NCBI GenBank assembly: GCA_964627535.1
Contig: CAZVJW010000004.1
Coordinates: 65,275 to 129,274 of the forward strand
Length of the DNA stretch: 64,000 nt
From: UBA1447 sp964627535
Lineage (GTDB): Bacteria; Bacillota; Clostridia; Oscillospirales; Acutalibacteraceae
Direction: 5' to 3'
The translations under genes and the position numbers were made by a program. Below are positions 8,893-19,100 of this stretch, piece by piece; the stretch's first letter is position 1, and each line of letters opens with the position of its first letter. Below the pieces are notes generated by a model. The model was given only the letters and a program-made list of their open reading frames with translations. It ran no database searches and was not told the DNA's origin.

Positions 8893-9024
8893 TACTAATT
8901 ACTCTTAAAAACCTAACAAAAAATCCGCACAAAACCTCATAATACTATTCTGCATTAAAATGGCGAATAGTATAAATCAAAACTTTTGCTTCATTTTTTA
9001 GAGATTTTTAATCGTGAATTAGTA
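8893..9024 (+). repeat. Dispersed element B, copy 1 (interrupted by element X)
   Basis: It begins TACTAATTACTC and ends GTGAATTAGTA, matching copies at 41975, 48298 and 62255. It is longer than those because a 30-bp segment (8943-8972) is inserted. The bases just before it (CATCGGCGATTA) resemble the end of element A. No reading frame is conserved. Confidence 0.8.
8943..8972 (+). repeat. Nested 30-bp element X, copy 1
   Basis: TACTATT at the left and AATAGTA at the right form a 7-bp inverted repeat around CTGCATTAAAATGGCG. Compared with uninterrupted B copies (CTCATAAATC), the insertion is flanked by TAA on both sides, consistent with a short target duplication. A diverged second copy is at 12086-12118. 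Confidence 0.7.
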
Positions 9025-9063
9025 TAAGAACCATCTTTATAAATCAGTATATGGAGGGTTTGT

Positions 9064-11898
9064 ATGAACCTGAATGTCAACACACTTGCAATTGCTCTTT
9101 GCATAACAAATTTAATGCAGGTCGGCATCATGTTTTCCCAATTTCGTAAGAGTAAAACCAACGAAGGCCCGGGATGGTGGACTGTTGGCGGTTTGTGCGC
9201 GGCACTTGCCTTTGCTTTTTACGAATTTCGTAATTTGCCTGCGCCGCTTGGCATGTTGGCTATTATTGCCAACAATTCACTTCTTTTTATTGCCCTGACA
9301 CTGGTTTATATTGGTGTTAAACGCTTTCAGAACCAGCGTGAAAACGGCAAAGCGCTTACTGCTTTTTGTGCTGTCTTCGTGCTGCTTAATATATATTTCA
9401 CTTCCCCTTCATTTTATAATTATGGTGCGCGGCGGACAATTTTGTTGGCCGGAGTTGCAGTCATTTCGCTGTTAATAGGAAGCAATCTTACAAAATATAA
9501 GGGCAAACTGACTGCTTTTTGGAGATATTTCCTTTCAATCGGGTTTCTGGCATTTGGGATAGCCTCTGTAATCGGAGTTGTATTAACACTTACCGTAAAA
9601 AAACTTGGCGGTACAAATGAAAATGCAATGATGCAAACGGGTATGTATGTCGGAACAATTATTGCCACCACTGTTTGGACATTCGGATTTATTACTTTAA
9701 TCAATCAGCGTCTGTTTGCGGCCGGCCAAGAGGCAAAAGAACGCTTTGAATCAATTTTTAATACAAGCCCCGACGGCGTTTTTATTTCAAGCATTACCGA
9801 GGGAATCATATGGAACATAAACGAAGGCTTTACGGCTCTGACCGGTTATACCCGCGAAGAGACTATCGGGAAAACAAGCTTGGAAATCGATCTTTATGAA
9901 AACGTTGCCGACCGTCAGCGTTTATATAACGAGCTTGTAAAAAAAGGGATTTGCGAAAACTTTGAAGCAAATATTAAAAAGAAAGACGGATCAAAGATTA
10001 CTGTGCTTATATCATCAAAAAAGATTTCTTTGAACGGTATACCGCATGACAGCTGCGTTATGCGTGACATCACAGAGCGGAAGCTGGCCGAAAATAAATT
10101 GAAAAAATCAAGGGAACAATACCATCTTTTATTTGAAAATGCCGTTGAAACAGTATTTGTCGCACAGAATGCAAAAATTAAACTCTGCAATCCTATAGCG
10201 GAAACGCTGACAGGTTACCCGCGCGATGAATTGTTGTCGCTCCCGATTTCAACTATCATCTATCCGGACGATTTGCAATTTGTGCTTGCAAGCCATGTTA
10301 GCCGCCCCGAGGACGGAAATGCTGTAAATCAGTATGATTTCAGGATTTTAAGTAAAGACAATAAAGTCAAATGGGTAGAAATCAAGTCGATTATGATAGA
10401 GTGGGATAATAAACCCGCCACATTGAATTTTTTAACCGATATTTCCGAGCGTAAACAAGCCGTACAGGACTTGATGGAAAGTGAGGCTAAGTATAGGCTG
10501 ATAACGGAATTTGCGTCAGATGTTATTTGGGTACTGAATATAAACAAAAATGAGTATACATATATGAGCCCATCCGTGATTCATTTGAGAGGTTTTACGC
10601 CGGAAGAAGTAAAAACGATGGGGGTAGAAAAGTCTTTTACACCTGAATCTCTGCAAATAGTCAGGTACTCCGTCACAAACAATCTTGAATATTTCAAAAA
10701 AACCCCAAAAGCTTCCAACCATTACACGAACGAACTGCAGCAGACATGCAAAAACGGAGATGTGATATGGGTGGAGGAATCAACGAAGTATAGGTATAAT
10801 GTAGACGGAGAAATTGAAATTATCGGTGTAACCCGCAATATAGAAGACAGAAAAAAGACAGAAGCGGAAATTCTTTATCTGAGTTATCATGACCAGCTTA
10901 CCGGCCTAAAAAACCGGAGATATTTCGACAATTCCATAAGAATGTTCGAGGAGAATGAACGAATCCCTTTAACACTTATCATGGCGGATGTTAATGGTTT
11001 AAAACTGACAAACGATGCTTTCGGGCATAAAGCCGGCGATTTGATTTTGGAAAAAGTTGCCAATATATTAACCGATTCATGCGGTAATAATGGTATTGCC
11101 GCAAGAATCGGCGGAGATGAATTTATTCTTTTACTACCGGAAACAGACGCGAAATGCGCAGAGAAAATTATTGAAAAGATTGACACTGCAATAACCCGGG
11201 AAAAATGCGAGACCATTATCCTTTCACTTTCAATTGGGTTCGCCGTAAAAACAAATGCTGTCGAAAATATCGATGAAATTTTCAAAAAAGCGGAAGATGA
11301 TATGTACCGGCACAAGCTGGCCGAAAGTTCGAGTATGCGTAACCAAACAATCAACCTGATTATGAAAACACTGTATGAAAAGAACAACAGAGAGATGCTG
11401 CATTCGAAAAGAGTCAGCGAACGTTGCGAATTGATTGCGAAAAACCTCGATCTTGATAACAATTCGGTCAATCAACTCAGGCTGGCAGGGCTTATGCATG
11501 ATATCGGTAAAATCGGAATTGCCGAAACAATTCTTAATAATCCCGTAAGATTAGCAAAAGACGAGTGGGCTGAAATAAGAAGGCATTCAGAAATAGGGTA
11601 TAGAATATTAAGCTCAGTAAATGAATTCTCGGAAATAGCGGATTGTATACTAGAACATCATGAAAGATGGGACGGAGAAGGATATCCAAGAGGCCTTTCC
11701 GGTAATAACATTTCTTTACAGGCAAGGGTGATTTCGATAGCGGATTCATTTGATGCCATGACATCCGACAGGCCTTACCGAAAGGCTTTAAGCGAAGAAG
11801 ATGCCGTTGCCGAAATCGGAAAATGCTCAGGAACACAATTTGATCCTGTTATTGCAAAGGTTTTTGTCGAAAAGGTTTTGGGTAAAAAGTGGGCATAA
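9064..11898 (+). CDS. Membrane sensor with PAS, GGDEF and HD-GYP domains (c-di-GMP turnover)
   Basis: A 944-residue signalling protein. Residues 1-215 form about seven transmembrane helices. Three PAS modules follow (about 230-350, 355-475 and 480-605), each ending in a DITERK or NIEDRK-type linker. A GGDEF diguanylate cyclase domain (about 610-765) has an intact ARIGGDEFILLL site. The C-terminal HD-GYP phosphodiesterase (about 770-944) has LMHDIGKIGI, HHERWDGEGYPRGL, ADSFDAMTSDRPYR and GTQFDP, all motifs expected of an active enzyme. It could therefore both make and degrade c-di-GMP in response to a membrane or PAS-sensed signal. The ribosome site TGGAGGG lies 5 bases before ATG 9064. It is a single gene, flanked upstream by element B1 and downstream by a strong terminator. 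Confidence 0.9.
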   Translation: MNLNVNTLAIALCITNLMQVGIMFSQFRKSKTNEGPGWWTVGGLCAALAFAFYEFRNLPAPLGMLAIIANNSLLFIALTLVYIGVKRFQNQRENGKALTAFCAVFVLLNIYFTSPSFYNYGARRTILLAGVAVISLLIGSNLTKYKGKLTAFWRYFLSIGFLAFGIASVIGVVLTLTVKKLGGTNENAMMQTGMYVGTIIATTVWTFGFITLINQRLFAAGQEAKERFESIFNTSPDGVFISSITEGIIWNINEGFTALTGYTREETIGKTSLEIDLYENVADRQRLYNELVKKGICENFEANIKKKDGSKITVLISSKKISLNGIPHDSCVMRDITERKLAENKLKKSREQYHLLFENAVETVFVAQNAKIKLCNPIAETLTGYPRDELLSLPISTIIYPDDLQFVLASHVSRPEDGNAVNQYDFRILSKDNKVKWVEIKSIMIEWDNKPATLNFLTDISERKQAVQDLMESEAKYRLITEFASDVIWVLNINKNEYTYMSPSVIHLRGFTPEEVKTMGVEKSFTPESLQIVRYSVTNNLEYFKKTPKASNHYTNELQQTCKNGDVIWVEESTKYRYNVDGEIEIIGVTRNIEDRKKTEAEILYLSYHDQLTGLKNRRYFDNSIRMFEENERIPLTLIMADVNGLKLTNDAFGHKAGDLILEKVANILTDSCGNNGIAARIGGDEFILLLPETDAKCAEKIIEKIDTAITREKCETIILSLSIGFAVKTNAVENIDEIFKKAEDDMYRHKLAESSSMRNQTINLIMKTLYEKNNREMLHSKRVSERCELIAKNLDLDNNSVNQLRLAGLMHDIGKIGIAETILNNPVRLAKDEWAEIRRHSEIGYRILSSVNEFSEIADCILEHHERWDGEGYPRGLSGNNISLQARVISIADSFDAMTSDRPYRKALSEEDAVAEIGKCSGTQFDPVIAKVFVEKVLGKKWA

Positions 11899-11965
11899 AG
11901 GTTGCTTGGATTTTCATAACCAGTGTTTTCACGCTTGGTTACTGCGTTTTTTAATTAAACTGTAT

Positions 11966-12014
11966 AAAAAGCGGGGCGGATTTTCGAAAAAAGAAAAACC
12001 ACCCCGCTTTTTAA
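11966..12014 (+). terminator. Terminator after the GGDEF/HD-GYP gene
   Basis: AAAAAGCGGGGCGG and CCACCCCGCTTTTT pair with one mismatch across an A-rich loop. The symmetrical A and T tracts would let it work on both strands. It separates the sensor gene from the rpoB promoter. Confidence 0.85.
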
Positions 12015-12060
12015 AAAATACAAAAAAACTGGAAGAAACAAAAAAAACAGAAAATAAGTA

Positions 12061-12089
12061 TTGACAATCAAATTGACTTCATATATACT
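12061..12089 (+). promoter_or_regulatory. Sigma-A promoter of rpoBC
   Basis: TTGACA at 12061-12066 and TATACT at 12084-12089 with 17 bp between them, close to consensus. It implies a leader of about 185 bases before rpoB. The -10 box overlaps the left end of element X copy 2, so the start region lies inside that element. Besides the promoter and element X, the rest of 11899-12279 shows no recognisable feature. Confidence 0.8.
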
Positions 12090-12118
12090 ATTACACTGCA
12101 CATTAAAATGGCGAGGTA
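12086..12118 (+). repeat. Element X, copy 2 (diverged, at the rpoB promoter)
   Basis: TACTATT, then CTGCACATTAAAATGGCG and AGGTA, matches copy 1 at 8943-8972 except for a 3-base insertion and a few changes. Its left end supplies part of the rpoB -10 hexamer. Confidence 0.6.
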
Positions 12119-12279
12119 TGCCACAACAACATTGCCCGCCGAATACATTATAACATTTACCGTGAAAAAAACAAGCATTATCGGCAATTATTTATGTTAA
12201 ACAGGCAGTTTAAGCTTAACGCACACAATACCTGCAAAACCCACCGAAGTGGAAAATAAAAGAACGGAGTGATTGGCCT

Positions 12280-15200
12280 ATGCTGAAAGTTATTCCCGTT
12301 GAGCGTGGCAACCGTACTCGTATGAGTTTTGGAAAAATCAAAGAGGTTATGGAAATGCCGAACCTGATAGAAATCCAAAAGGACTCATATCAGTGGTTTT
12401 TGGATGTCGGTCTGAAAGAAGTGTTTAGAGAAATTGCGGAAATTAAGGATTATACCGGCAATTGGCTTTTAAGCTTTGTGGATTACCGAATGGATGAAAG
12501 GCCGAAATATACGGTTCGCGAATGCAAGGAACGGGATGCAACCTATGCAGCTCCGATGCGCGTAACGGTTCGCTTGCAGAACAAGTTGACCGGTGTAATT
12601 AAGGAGTCCGAAGTATTTATGGGAGATTTTCCCATTATGACCGACAGCGGTACTTTTGTAATAAACGGAGCGGAGCGCGTTATCGTTTCGCAGTTGGTTC
12701 GTTCGCCCGGTGTATATTTTGATATGACACATGATAAAACCGGAATCGAGCTTTACTCAAGCACCATTAACCCGAACAGGGGTGCATGGCTCGAATACGA
12801 AACGGATTCCAATGAAATATTTTATGTCAGAATTGACAAAAACCGCAAGATTTCTATAACAACATTCATAAGAGCTTTAGGGCTTGGCACTAACGACGAA
12901 ATTGTCGCCCTTTTCGGCGATGATGACAGAATTAACGCAACCCTTGAAAAGGACGAAACCCGCAATGCGGAAGAAGCCCTTATGGAAGTATTTAAAAAAT
13001 TGCGCCAGGGTGAACCTGTCACACTTGAGGCCGCGCAGACACATTTGGATAATCTCTTCTTCGATCCTCATCGTTATGATATTTCGAGAGTCGGCCGGTA
13101 TAAATACAATAAAAAACTTGCAATCTCTGCTCGTCTTGCAGGCTGCACACTTGTGGAACCGGTAGCAAATTTGTTTACCGGCGAAGTCATCGCGGAAGCC
13201 GGCGAAGTCATCACAAAAGAAAAGGCGTACCGGATTGAACAGGCAGGTGTTATGAAAGCGGTTGTTCTGGTCAACGGTCATAATATTAATATTGTGTCAA
13301 ACCAAATGGTTGATATAGCCGAATATGTCCCTGAAATCTCGGAACAGGAACTTGAAGAAATCGGCATCAATGAAAAGGTCCGTTTTTCCGTACTCTCGCA
13401 GATACTGGAAAAATGCGAAAGTAAGGAAATTTTAATTGCTGAGTTAGCTGCCCGCTGCGACGATCTTATTCCGAAACATATTATTGTTGATGATATTCTT
13501 GCGTCGATAAATTATGTAAATTGCATTGCATATCACATCGGAACCACCGATGATATAGATCATTTGGGCAACCGCCGAATCCGTTCGGTTGGCGAGCTTC
13601 TGCAAAACCAATTCCGGATAGGACTTGCCCGCATGGAAAGAGTAGTCCGTGAAAGAATGACCCTGCAAGCGCAGGAGGATGAGGACAAAATAACCCCTCA
13701 GTCGCTTATCAACATCCGGCCTGTCCTGATGGCAATAAAAGAGTTTTTCGGTTCATCACCGCTTTCGCAGTTTATGGATCAAACCAACCCTTTGGCAGAG
13801 CTTACACACAAACGCCGTCTTTCAGCACTCGGTCCCGGTGGTCTTTCAAGAGACAGAGCCGGTTTTGAAGTCCGCGATGTTCATTATAGCCATTACGGCC
13901 GCATGTGCCCGATTGAGACACCGGAAGGCCCCAACATAGGGCTTATTTCCTACCTTGCGACATTCGCACGCATCAACAAATACGGATTTATTGAAGCTCC
14001 TTTCAGAAAGGTTGACAAAGCAACGGGTGTTGTGCTTGATGAAGTGTTATATATGACTGCGGATGTTGAAGATGATTTTATTGTTGCGCAGGCAAATGAG
14101 CCGCTCAACGAAGAAGGCCATTTTAAAAATTCAAAGGTCAATGCCCGCTACCGTGACGAATTCCTCGAAGTTGAAGCTTCAAAAGCGGATTATATGGATG
14201 TCTCGCCCAGAATGGTTGTTTCAGTTGCAACGGCTATGATACCATTCCTTGAAAACGATGATGCCAATAGAGCTTTGATGGGATCAAACATGCAAAGACA
14301 GGCTGTGCCGCTTCTTAAAACAGAGGCCCCGATAGTCGGTACGGGTATGGAATATAAAGCAGCAATAGATTCGGGCGTTGCCGTAATTGCGAAGAATGCG
14401 GGAACCGTTATACATGTCAGCGCGGACCGCATTCAGATTATGAATGACGGCGGAACAATTGACGATTACGAAGTAATTAAATTTATGCGCTCCAATCAGG
14501 GAACATGTATCAATCAATGCCCAATCATTGAAGTTGGAAGACGTGTTGAAGCCCGCGAGGTTATTGCAGACGGTCCCGCAACCGATAACGGTGAAATCAG
14601 CCTTGGTAAAAATGCTCTTATCGGCTTTATGACTTGGGAAGGCTATAATTATGAGGATGCAGTTCTTATTAATGAAAAAATAGTACGTGATGATGTCTAC
14701 ACGTCAATCCACATAGAAGAACACGAGGTTGAAGCACGAGATACAAAGCTTGGGCCAGAAGAAATCACAAGAGATATTCCGAATGTCGGGGAAGACGCTT
14801 TGAGTGATTTGGACGAAAGAGGAATTATCCGCATAGGTGCGGAAGTCCATTCGGGTGATATTCTTGTGGGTAAAGTCACCCCGAAAGGTGAAACCGAACT
14901 AACGGCTGAAGAACGTCTGCTGCGTGCGATATTCGGCGAAAAAGCCAAAGAGGTAAGAGATACTTCTTTAAGAGTACCCCATGGCGAGTATGGAATTGTT
15001 GTAAACGTCGAGGTATTTACAAGGGATAACAGTGATGAACTTTCCCCCGGTGTTAACAAGGTTGTTCGTTGCTATGTCGCTCAAAAACGTAAAATTTCCG
15101 TCGGTGATAAAATGGCAGGACGTCATGGCAACAAGGGCGTTGTTTCCAGAATACTCCCTCAGGAGGACATGCCATTCCTGCCTGACGGAACACCTTTGGA

Positions 15201-16068
15201 TATTGTCCTAAATCCCCTCGGCGTTCCTTCACGTATGAACATTGGCCAGGTGCTTGAGGTCAATCTCGGCTTTGCCGCAAGGCATTTGGGTATTCGTGTC
15301 ATGACACCTGTTTTCGATGGTGCGCATGAAGAGGATATCAGAGAAGCCCTGAATCAAGCAGGTCTGAGTGAAGACGGTAAATCTGTTTTAATAGACGGAA
15401 GAACAGGTCAAAAGTTTGATAATACGATAACTGTCGGCGTTATGTACTTTTTAAAGCTTTTACATTTGGTGGACGATAAAATTCATGCGCGTTCAACCGG
15501 ACCGTATTCGCTTGTAACCCAGCAGCCGTTAGGCGGCAAAGCGCAGTTCGGCGGCCAGCGTTTCGGAGAGATGGAAGTATGGGCTCTCGAGGCATATGGT
15601 GCTGCATACACACTTCAGGAAATCCTTACCGTTAAGTCGGACGATGTTGTCGGCAGGGTGAAAACATATGAGGCTATAGTGAAAGGCAAGAATGTTCCTA
15701 AACCCGGTATTCCCGAATCGTTTAAAGTGCTTATTAAAGAACTCCAGTCCTTAGGTCTTGATGTTAGGGTAATGGATGCAAACGATAATGAAATTGACAT
15801 GAAACAGAATTTCGAGAACGATGAACTTGGGCTTAATCCAGTTGATGACCGTGCTTTTATTAATATCAACGATGCGGAGAACGCACCCGGATTCGGCTTT
15901 GAAATTGCAGAGGAAGAAATACTGCTTGATGAAGATGACGAAGAAAATGAGGATGATGAAATCATTGATGACGGCATTGAAATTGATGATTTCTTGGACG
16001 ATGAAGAAGACCCGGAGATTGAAGCGCCTGATGATAATAGTGAGCATGACGGGGATGAGGATAAATAA
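12280..16068 (+). CDS. rpoB: DNA-directed RNA polymerase subunit beta
   Basis: A 1262-residue beta subunit. The rifampicin pocket reads SSPLSQFMDQTNPL and THKRRLSALGPGG, so the residues most often altered in resistant mutants are wild type. GRMCPIETPEGPNIGLI and, near the C-terminus, the GDKMAGRHGNKGV region confirm identity. The start MLKVIPVERG at 12280 has CGGAGTGA 8 bases upstream. An unusual feature is the C-terminal tail: after the last conserved segment (ALEAYGAAYTLQEIL region, about 1110-1150) the protein runs on into a strongly acidic stretch, with about 32 Asp/Glu in the last 52 residues. It is followed by rpoC after 58 bp. No rplJ-rplL precedes it. Confidence 0.97.
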   Translation: MLKVIPVERGNRTRMSFGKIKEVMEMPNLIEIQKDSYQWFLDVGLKEVFREIAEIKDYTGNWLLSFVDYRMDERPKYTVRECKERDATYAAPMRVTVRLQNKLTGVIKESEVFMGDFPIMTDSGTFVINGAERVIVSQLVRSPGVYFDMTHDKTGIELYSSTINPNRGAWLEYETDSNEIFYVRIDKNRKISITTFIRALGLGTNDEIVALFGDDDRINATLEKDETRNAEEALMEVFKKLRQGEPVTLEAAQTHLDNLFFDPHRYDISRVGRYKYNKKLAISARLAGCTLVEPVANLFTGEVIAEAGEVITKEKAYRIEQAGVMKAVVLVNGHNINIVSNQMVDIAEYVPEISEQELEEIGINEKVRFSVLSQILEKCESKEILIAELAARCDDLIPKHIIVDDILASINYVNCIAYHIGTTDDIDHLGNRRIRSVGELLQNQFRIGLARMERVVRERMTLQAQEDEDKITPQSLINIRPVLMAIKEFFGSSPLSQFMDQTNPLAELTHKRRLSALGPGGLSRDRAGFEVRDVHYSHYGRMCPIETPEGPNIGLISYLATFARINKYGFIEAPFRKVDKATGVVLDEVLYMTADVEDDFIVAQANEPLNEEGHFKNSKVNARYRDEFLEVEASKADYMDVSPRMVVSVATAMIPFLENDDANRALMGSNMQRQAVPLLKTEAPIVGTGMEYKAAIDSGVAVIAKNAGTVIHVSADRIQIMNDGGTIDDYEVIKFMRSNQGTCINQCPIIEVGRRVEAREVIADGPATDNGEISLGKNALIGFMTWEGYNYEDAVLINEKIVRDDVYTSIHIEEHEVEARDTKLGPEEITRDIPNVGEDALSDLDERGIIRIGAEVHSGDILVGKVTPKGETELTAEERLLRAIFGEKAKEVRDTSLRVPHGEYGIVVNVEVFTRDNSDELSPGVNKVVRCYVAQKRKISVGDKMAGRHGNKGVVSRILPQEDMPFLPDGTPLDIVLNPLGVPSRMNIGQVLEVNLGFAARHLGIRVMTPVFDGAHEEDIREALNQAGLSEDGKSVLIDGRTGQKFDNTITVGVMYFLKLLHLVDDKIHARSTGPYSLVTQQPLGGKAQFGGQRFGEMEVWALEAYGAAYTLQEILTVKSDDVVGRVKTYEAIVKGKNVPKPGIPESFKVLIKELQSLGLDVRVMDANDNEIDMKQNFENDELGLNPVDDRAFININDAENAPGFGFEIAEEEILLDEDDEENEDDEIIDDGIEIDDFLDDEEDPEIEAPDDNSEHDGDEDK

Positions 16069-16126
16069 GCACCGTTTTGATTAATGTGTATTAAGCAAAA
16101 TATATCGAAAAGGGGCAGTAGTTTAA

Positions 16127-19100
16127 ATGGAAAATAATGTTTTTGAATCAATCAAAATAGGTCTTGCTTCGCCGGAGCAAATAAGAGGCTGGTCTTGCGG
16201 TGAAGTAAAAAAACCTGAGACAATAAATTACCGTACACTTAAACCCGAAAAGGAAGGTCTTTTCTGCGAGAAGATATTCGGACCGACCAAGGACTGGGAG
16301 TGCCACTGCGGCAAATATAAGCGCATCCGCTACAAGGGTAAAATTTGTGAGCGCTGCGGGGTTGAGATTACAAGGTCAAAGGTGCGCCGCGAACGAATGG
16401 GACATATTGAGCTTGCGGCACCGGTATCGCATATATGGTATTTTAAGGGAATTCCATCGCGTATGGGTTTAATTCTTGATGTTTCACCCCGTATTTTAGA
16501 AAAAGTGCTTTATTTTGCGATGCATATTGTTATCGATCCGGGCGATACACCGCTCGAAAAATACCAAGCCCTTGATGAAAAGGATTATGAAAAATATCGC
16601 GAATACTATGAAGATTCTTTTACAGCGGGTATGGGAGCGCAGGCAATAAAAGAACTGCTTGCCGAAATTGATTTGGATAAGCTTTCAAATGATCTGCGTG
16701 AAGAGATGAAAGACGCATCCGGCCAAAAGAAGATAAAACTGTTAAAACGTCTTGAGGTCGCAGAAGCGTTCCGTCAGTCCGGCAACAGGCCGGAATGGAT
16801 GGTCCTTGATGTGATTCCTGTTATACCCCCCGAAATACGTCCGATGGTTCAGCTTGACGGCGGCCGTTTCGCAACTTCGGATTTAAACGATTTGTACCGC
16901 CGAGTTATAAACAGAAACAACCGTCTGAAAAAGTTGCTTGAACTCGGAGCACCGGAAATAATTGTTAGAAACGAAAAAAGAATGTTGCAAGAGGCTGTTG
17001 ATGCACTTATCGACAACGGCCGCAGAGGCCGTCCGGTAACCGGACCCAACAACAGGGCGTTAAAATCACTTTCCGACATGCTCAAGGGAAAACAAGGCCG
17101 CTTTAGGCAAAACCTTCTTGGTAAGCGTGTTGACTATTCCGGGCGTTCCGTTATTGTTGTCGGGCCGGAGCTCAAGCTTTACCAATGCGGTCTTCCGAAA
17201 GAAATGGCCCTGGAACTTTTCAAGCCTTTTGTGATGAAGCGGCTTGTTGAAACAGAGATCGCGGGCAATGTTAAATCCGCCCGTAAAATGGTTGAACGCT
17301 CAAAACCGCAGGTTTGGGATGCGCTTGAAATCGTTATTAAAGATCATCCCGTTATGCTCAACCGCGCGCCAACCCTTCACAGGCTTGGCATTCAAGCTTT
17401 CGAACCCGTATTAATTGAAGGCAGAGCAATTAAGCTGCATCCGCTGGTATGTACAGCCTTTAACGCAGACTTCGATGGCGATCAGATGGCTGTTCATGTT
17501 CCGCTTTCGGCGGAAGCGCAGGCGGAAGCGCGTTTTCTGATGCTTGCCGCAAACAATCTGCTTAAACCGTCCGATGGCCGTCCTGTAACCGTTCCTACAC
17601 AGGATATGGTGCTGGGTTCTTATTATCTTACACTTCTCAAACCGGGTGAACCCGGTGAAGGCAAGGTTTTCAAAGACATTAATGAGGCTGAAATGGCTTA
17701 CGAGGAAGGCGATATAGGTCTTCACTCAATAATAAAAATCCGTATAACCAAAGAAATCAACGGTGCAAAGGTTTCAAAGCTTATAGATACTACTCTCGGG
17801 AAAATTATATTCAACGATCCGATTCCTCAGGATTTAGGCTTCGTTGACCGTTCAAATCCCGAAAATTTATTTGCGCTTGAAGTCGATTTCCTTGTAGTCA
17901 AGAAAAAACTCGGCGAAATAGTAGCGAAATGCATCAGTACGCATGGAACAGCGGTTACAGCCGATGTGCTTGATAAAATCAAAGCGCAGGGATTTAAGTA
18001 TTCAACACGCAGCGGAATAACTGCAGCGATCTGTGACGCTACAATACCGGAGAAAAAGCCGGAACTCCTTGCAGCGGCGGAAAAGAAGATAGACAAAATC
18101 AACGGAAATTATGAGCGCGGCCTTATTACAAACAGTGAACGGGGCGAAAGTGTCATAAAAACTTGGGATGAATGTCAAAAACAGGTTGCCGCTGAACTAA
18201 AGGCAAACTTTGATCCGTTCAACCCGATCAATATGATGCTTGATTCCGGTGCCCGCGGTAATGACAGCCAATTAAGGCAGCTGGCCGGTATGCGCGGTCT
18301 TATCGCAAATACAGCAGGTAAAACAATTGAGGTGCCTATTCGGGCCAACTACCGCGAAGGGCTGAATGTTCTCGAATATTTTATATCTTCGCGCGGCGCC
18401 AGAAAAGGCCTTGCGGATACAGCTTTGCGTACAGCCGATTCGGGTTATCTGACGCGTCGTTTGGTTGATGTTTCGCAGGATGTTATTATTCGGCAGGAGG
18501 ACTGCGGATGTGTCGAGGGTATTGATATTTATGATATATTTGACGGCAACAGACGCATAGTCGAACTAACCGAGCGCTTAACAGGGCGTTATCTTTTAAA
18601 TGATCTGATCAATACCGAAACCGGCGAACTGATTATGAGCAAGGATGAGATGATGACGGATGCAACTGCCAAAAAAGTATCCGTTTATGTTAACGAACAA
18701 CACAAAAAGATGATTGAGCAGGGGAAGGCAGCAGAACACAGCTTGGCAAGGATTGAAATCCGCTCCTTGTTAACCTGCAACGCCAAACATGGGGTATGTA
18801 TAAAATGTTATGGTTCCAACCTCGCTACAGGCGATCCCGTCACGGTTGGTGAAGCAGTCGGTATTATTGCCGCACAGTCCATCGGGGAACCCGGAACACA
18901 GCTTACCATGAGAACTTTCCAAACAGGCGGAACAAAAGACCAGTCGGATATCACGGAAGGCCTTCCCAGAATTGAGGAGCTTTTTGAGGCAAGAAAGCCA
19001 AAGACACTTGCTATCATGAGTGATATTGACGGTGATGTTTCATTCAGGCAAATTAAAAACAGCAGGCATGTTGTTGTTACTGACCGAAAGAATATGGAAG

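Noticed and set aside
15615..16151. Long minus-strand frame rich in Ser, opposite the end of rpoB
   Set aside because: It is the complement of the acidic GAT/GAA-rich rpoB tail; no ribosome site and no homology expected.
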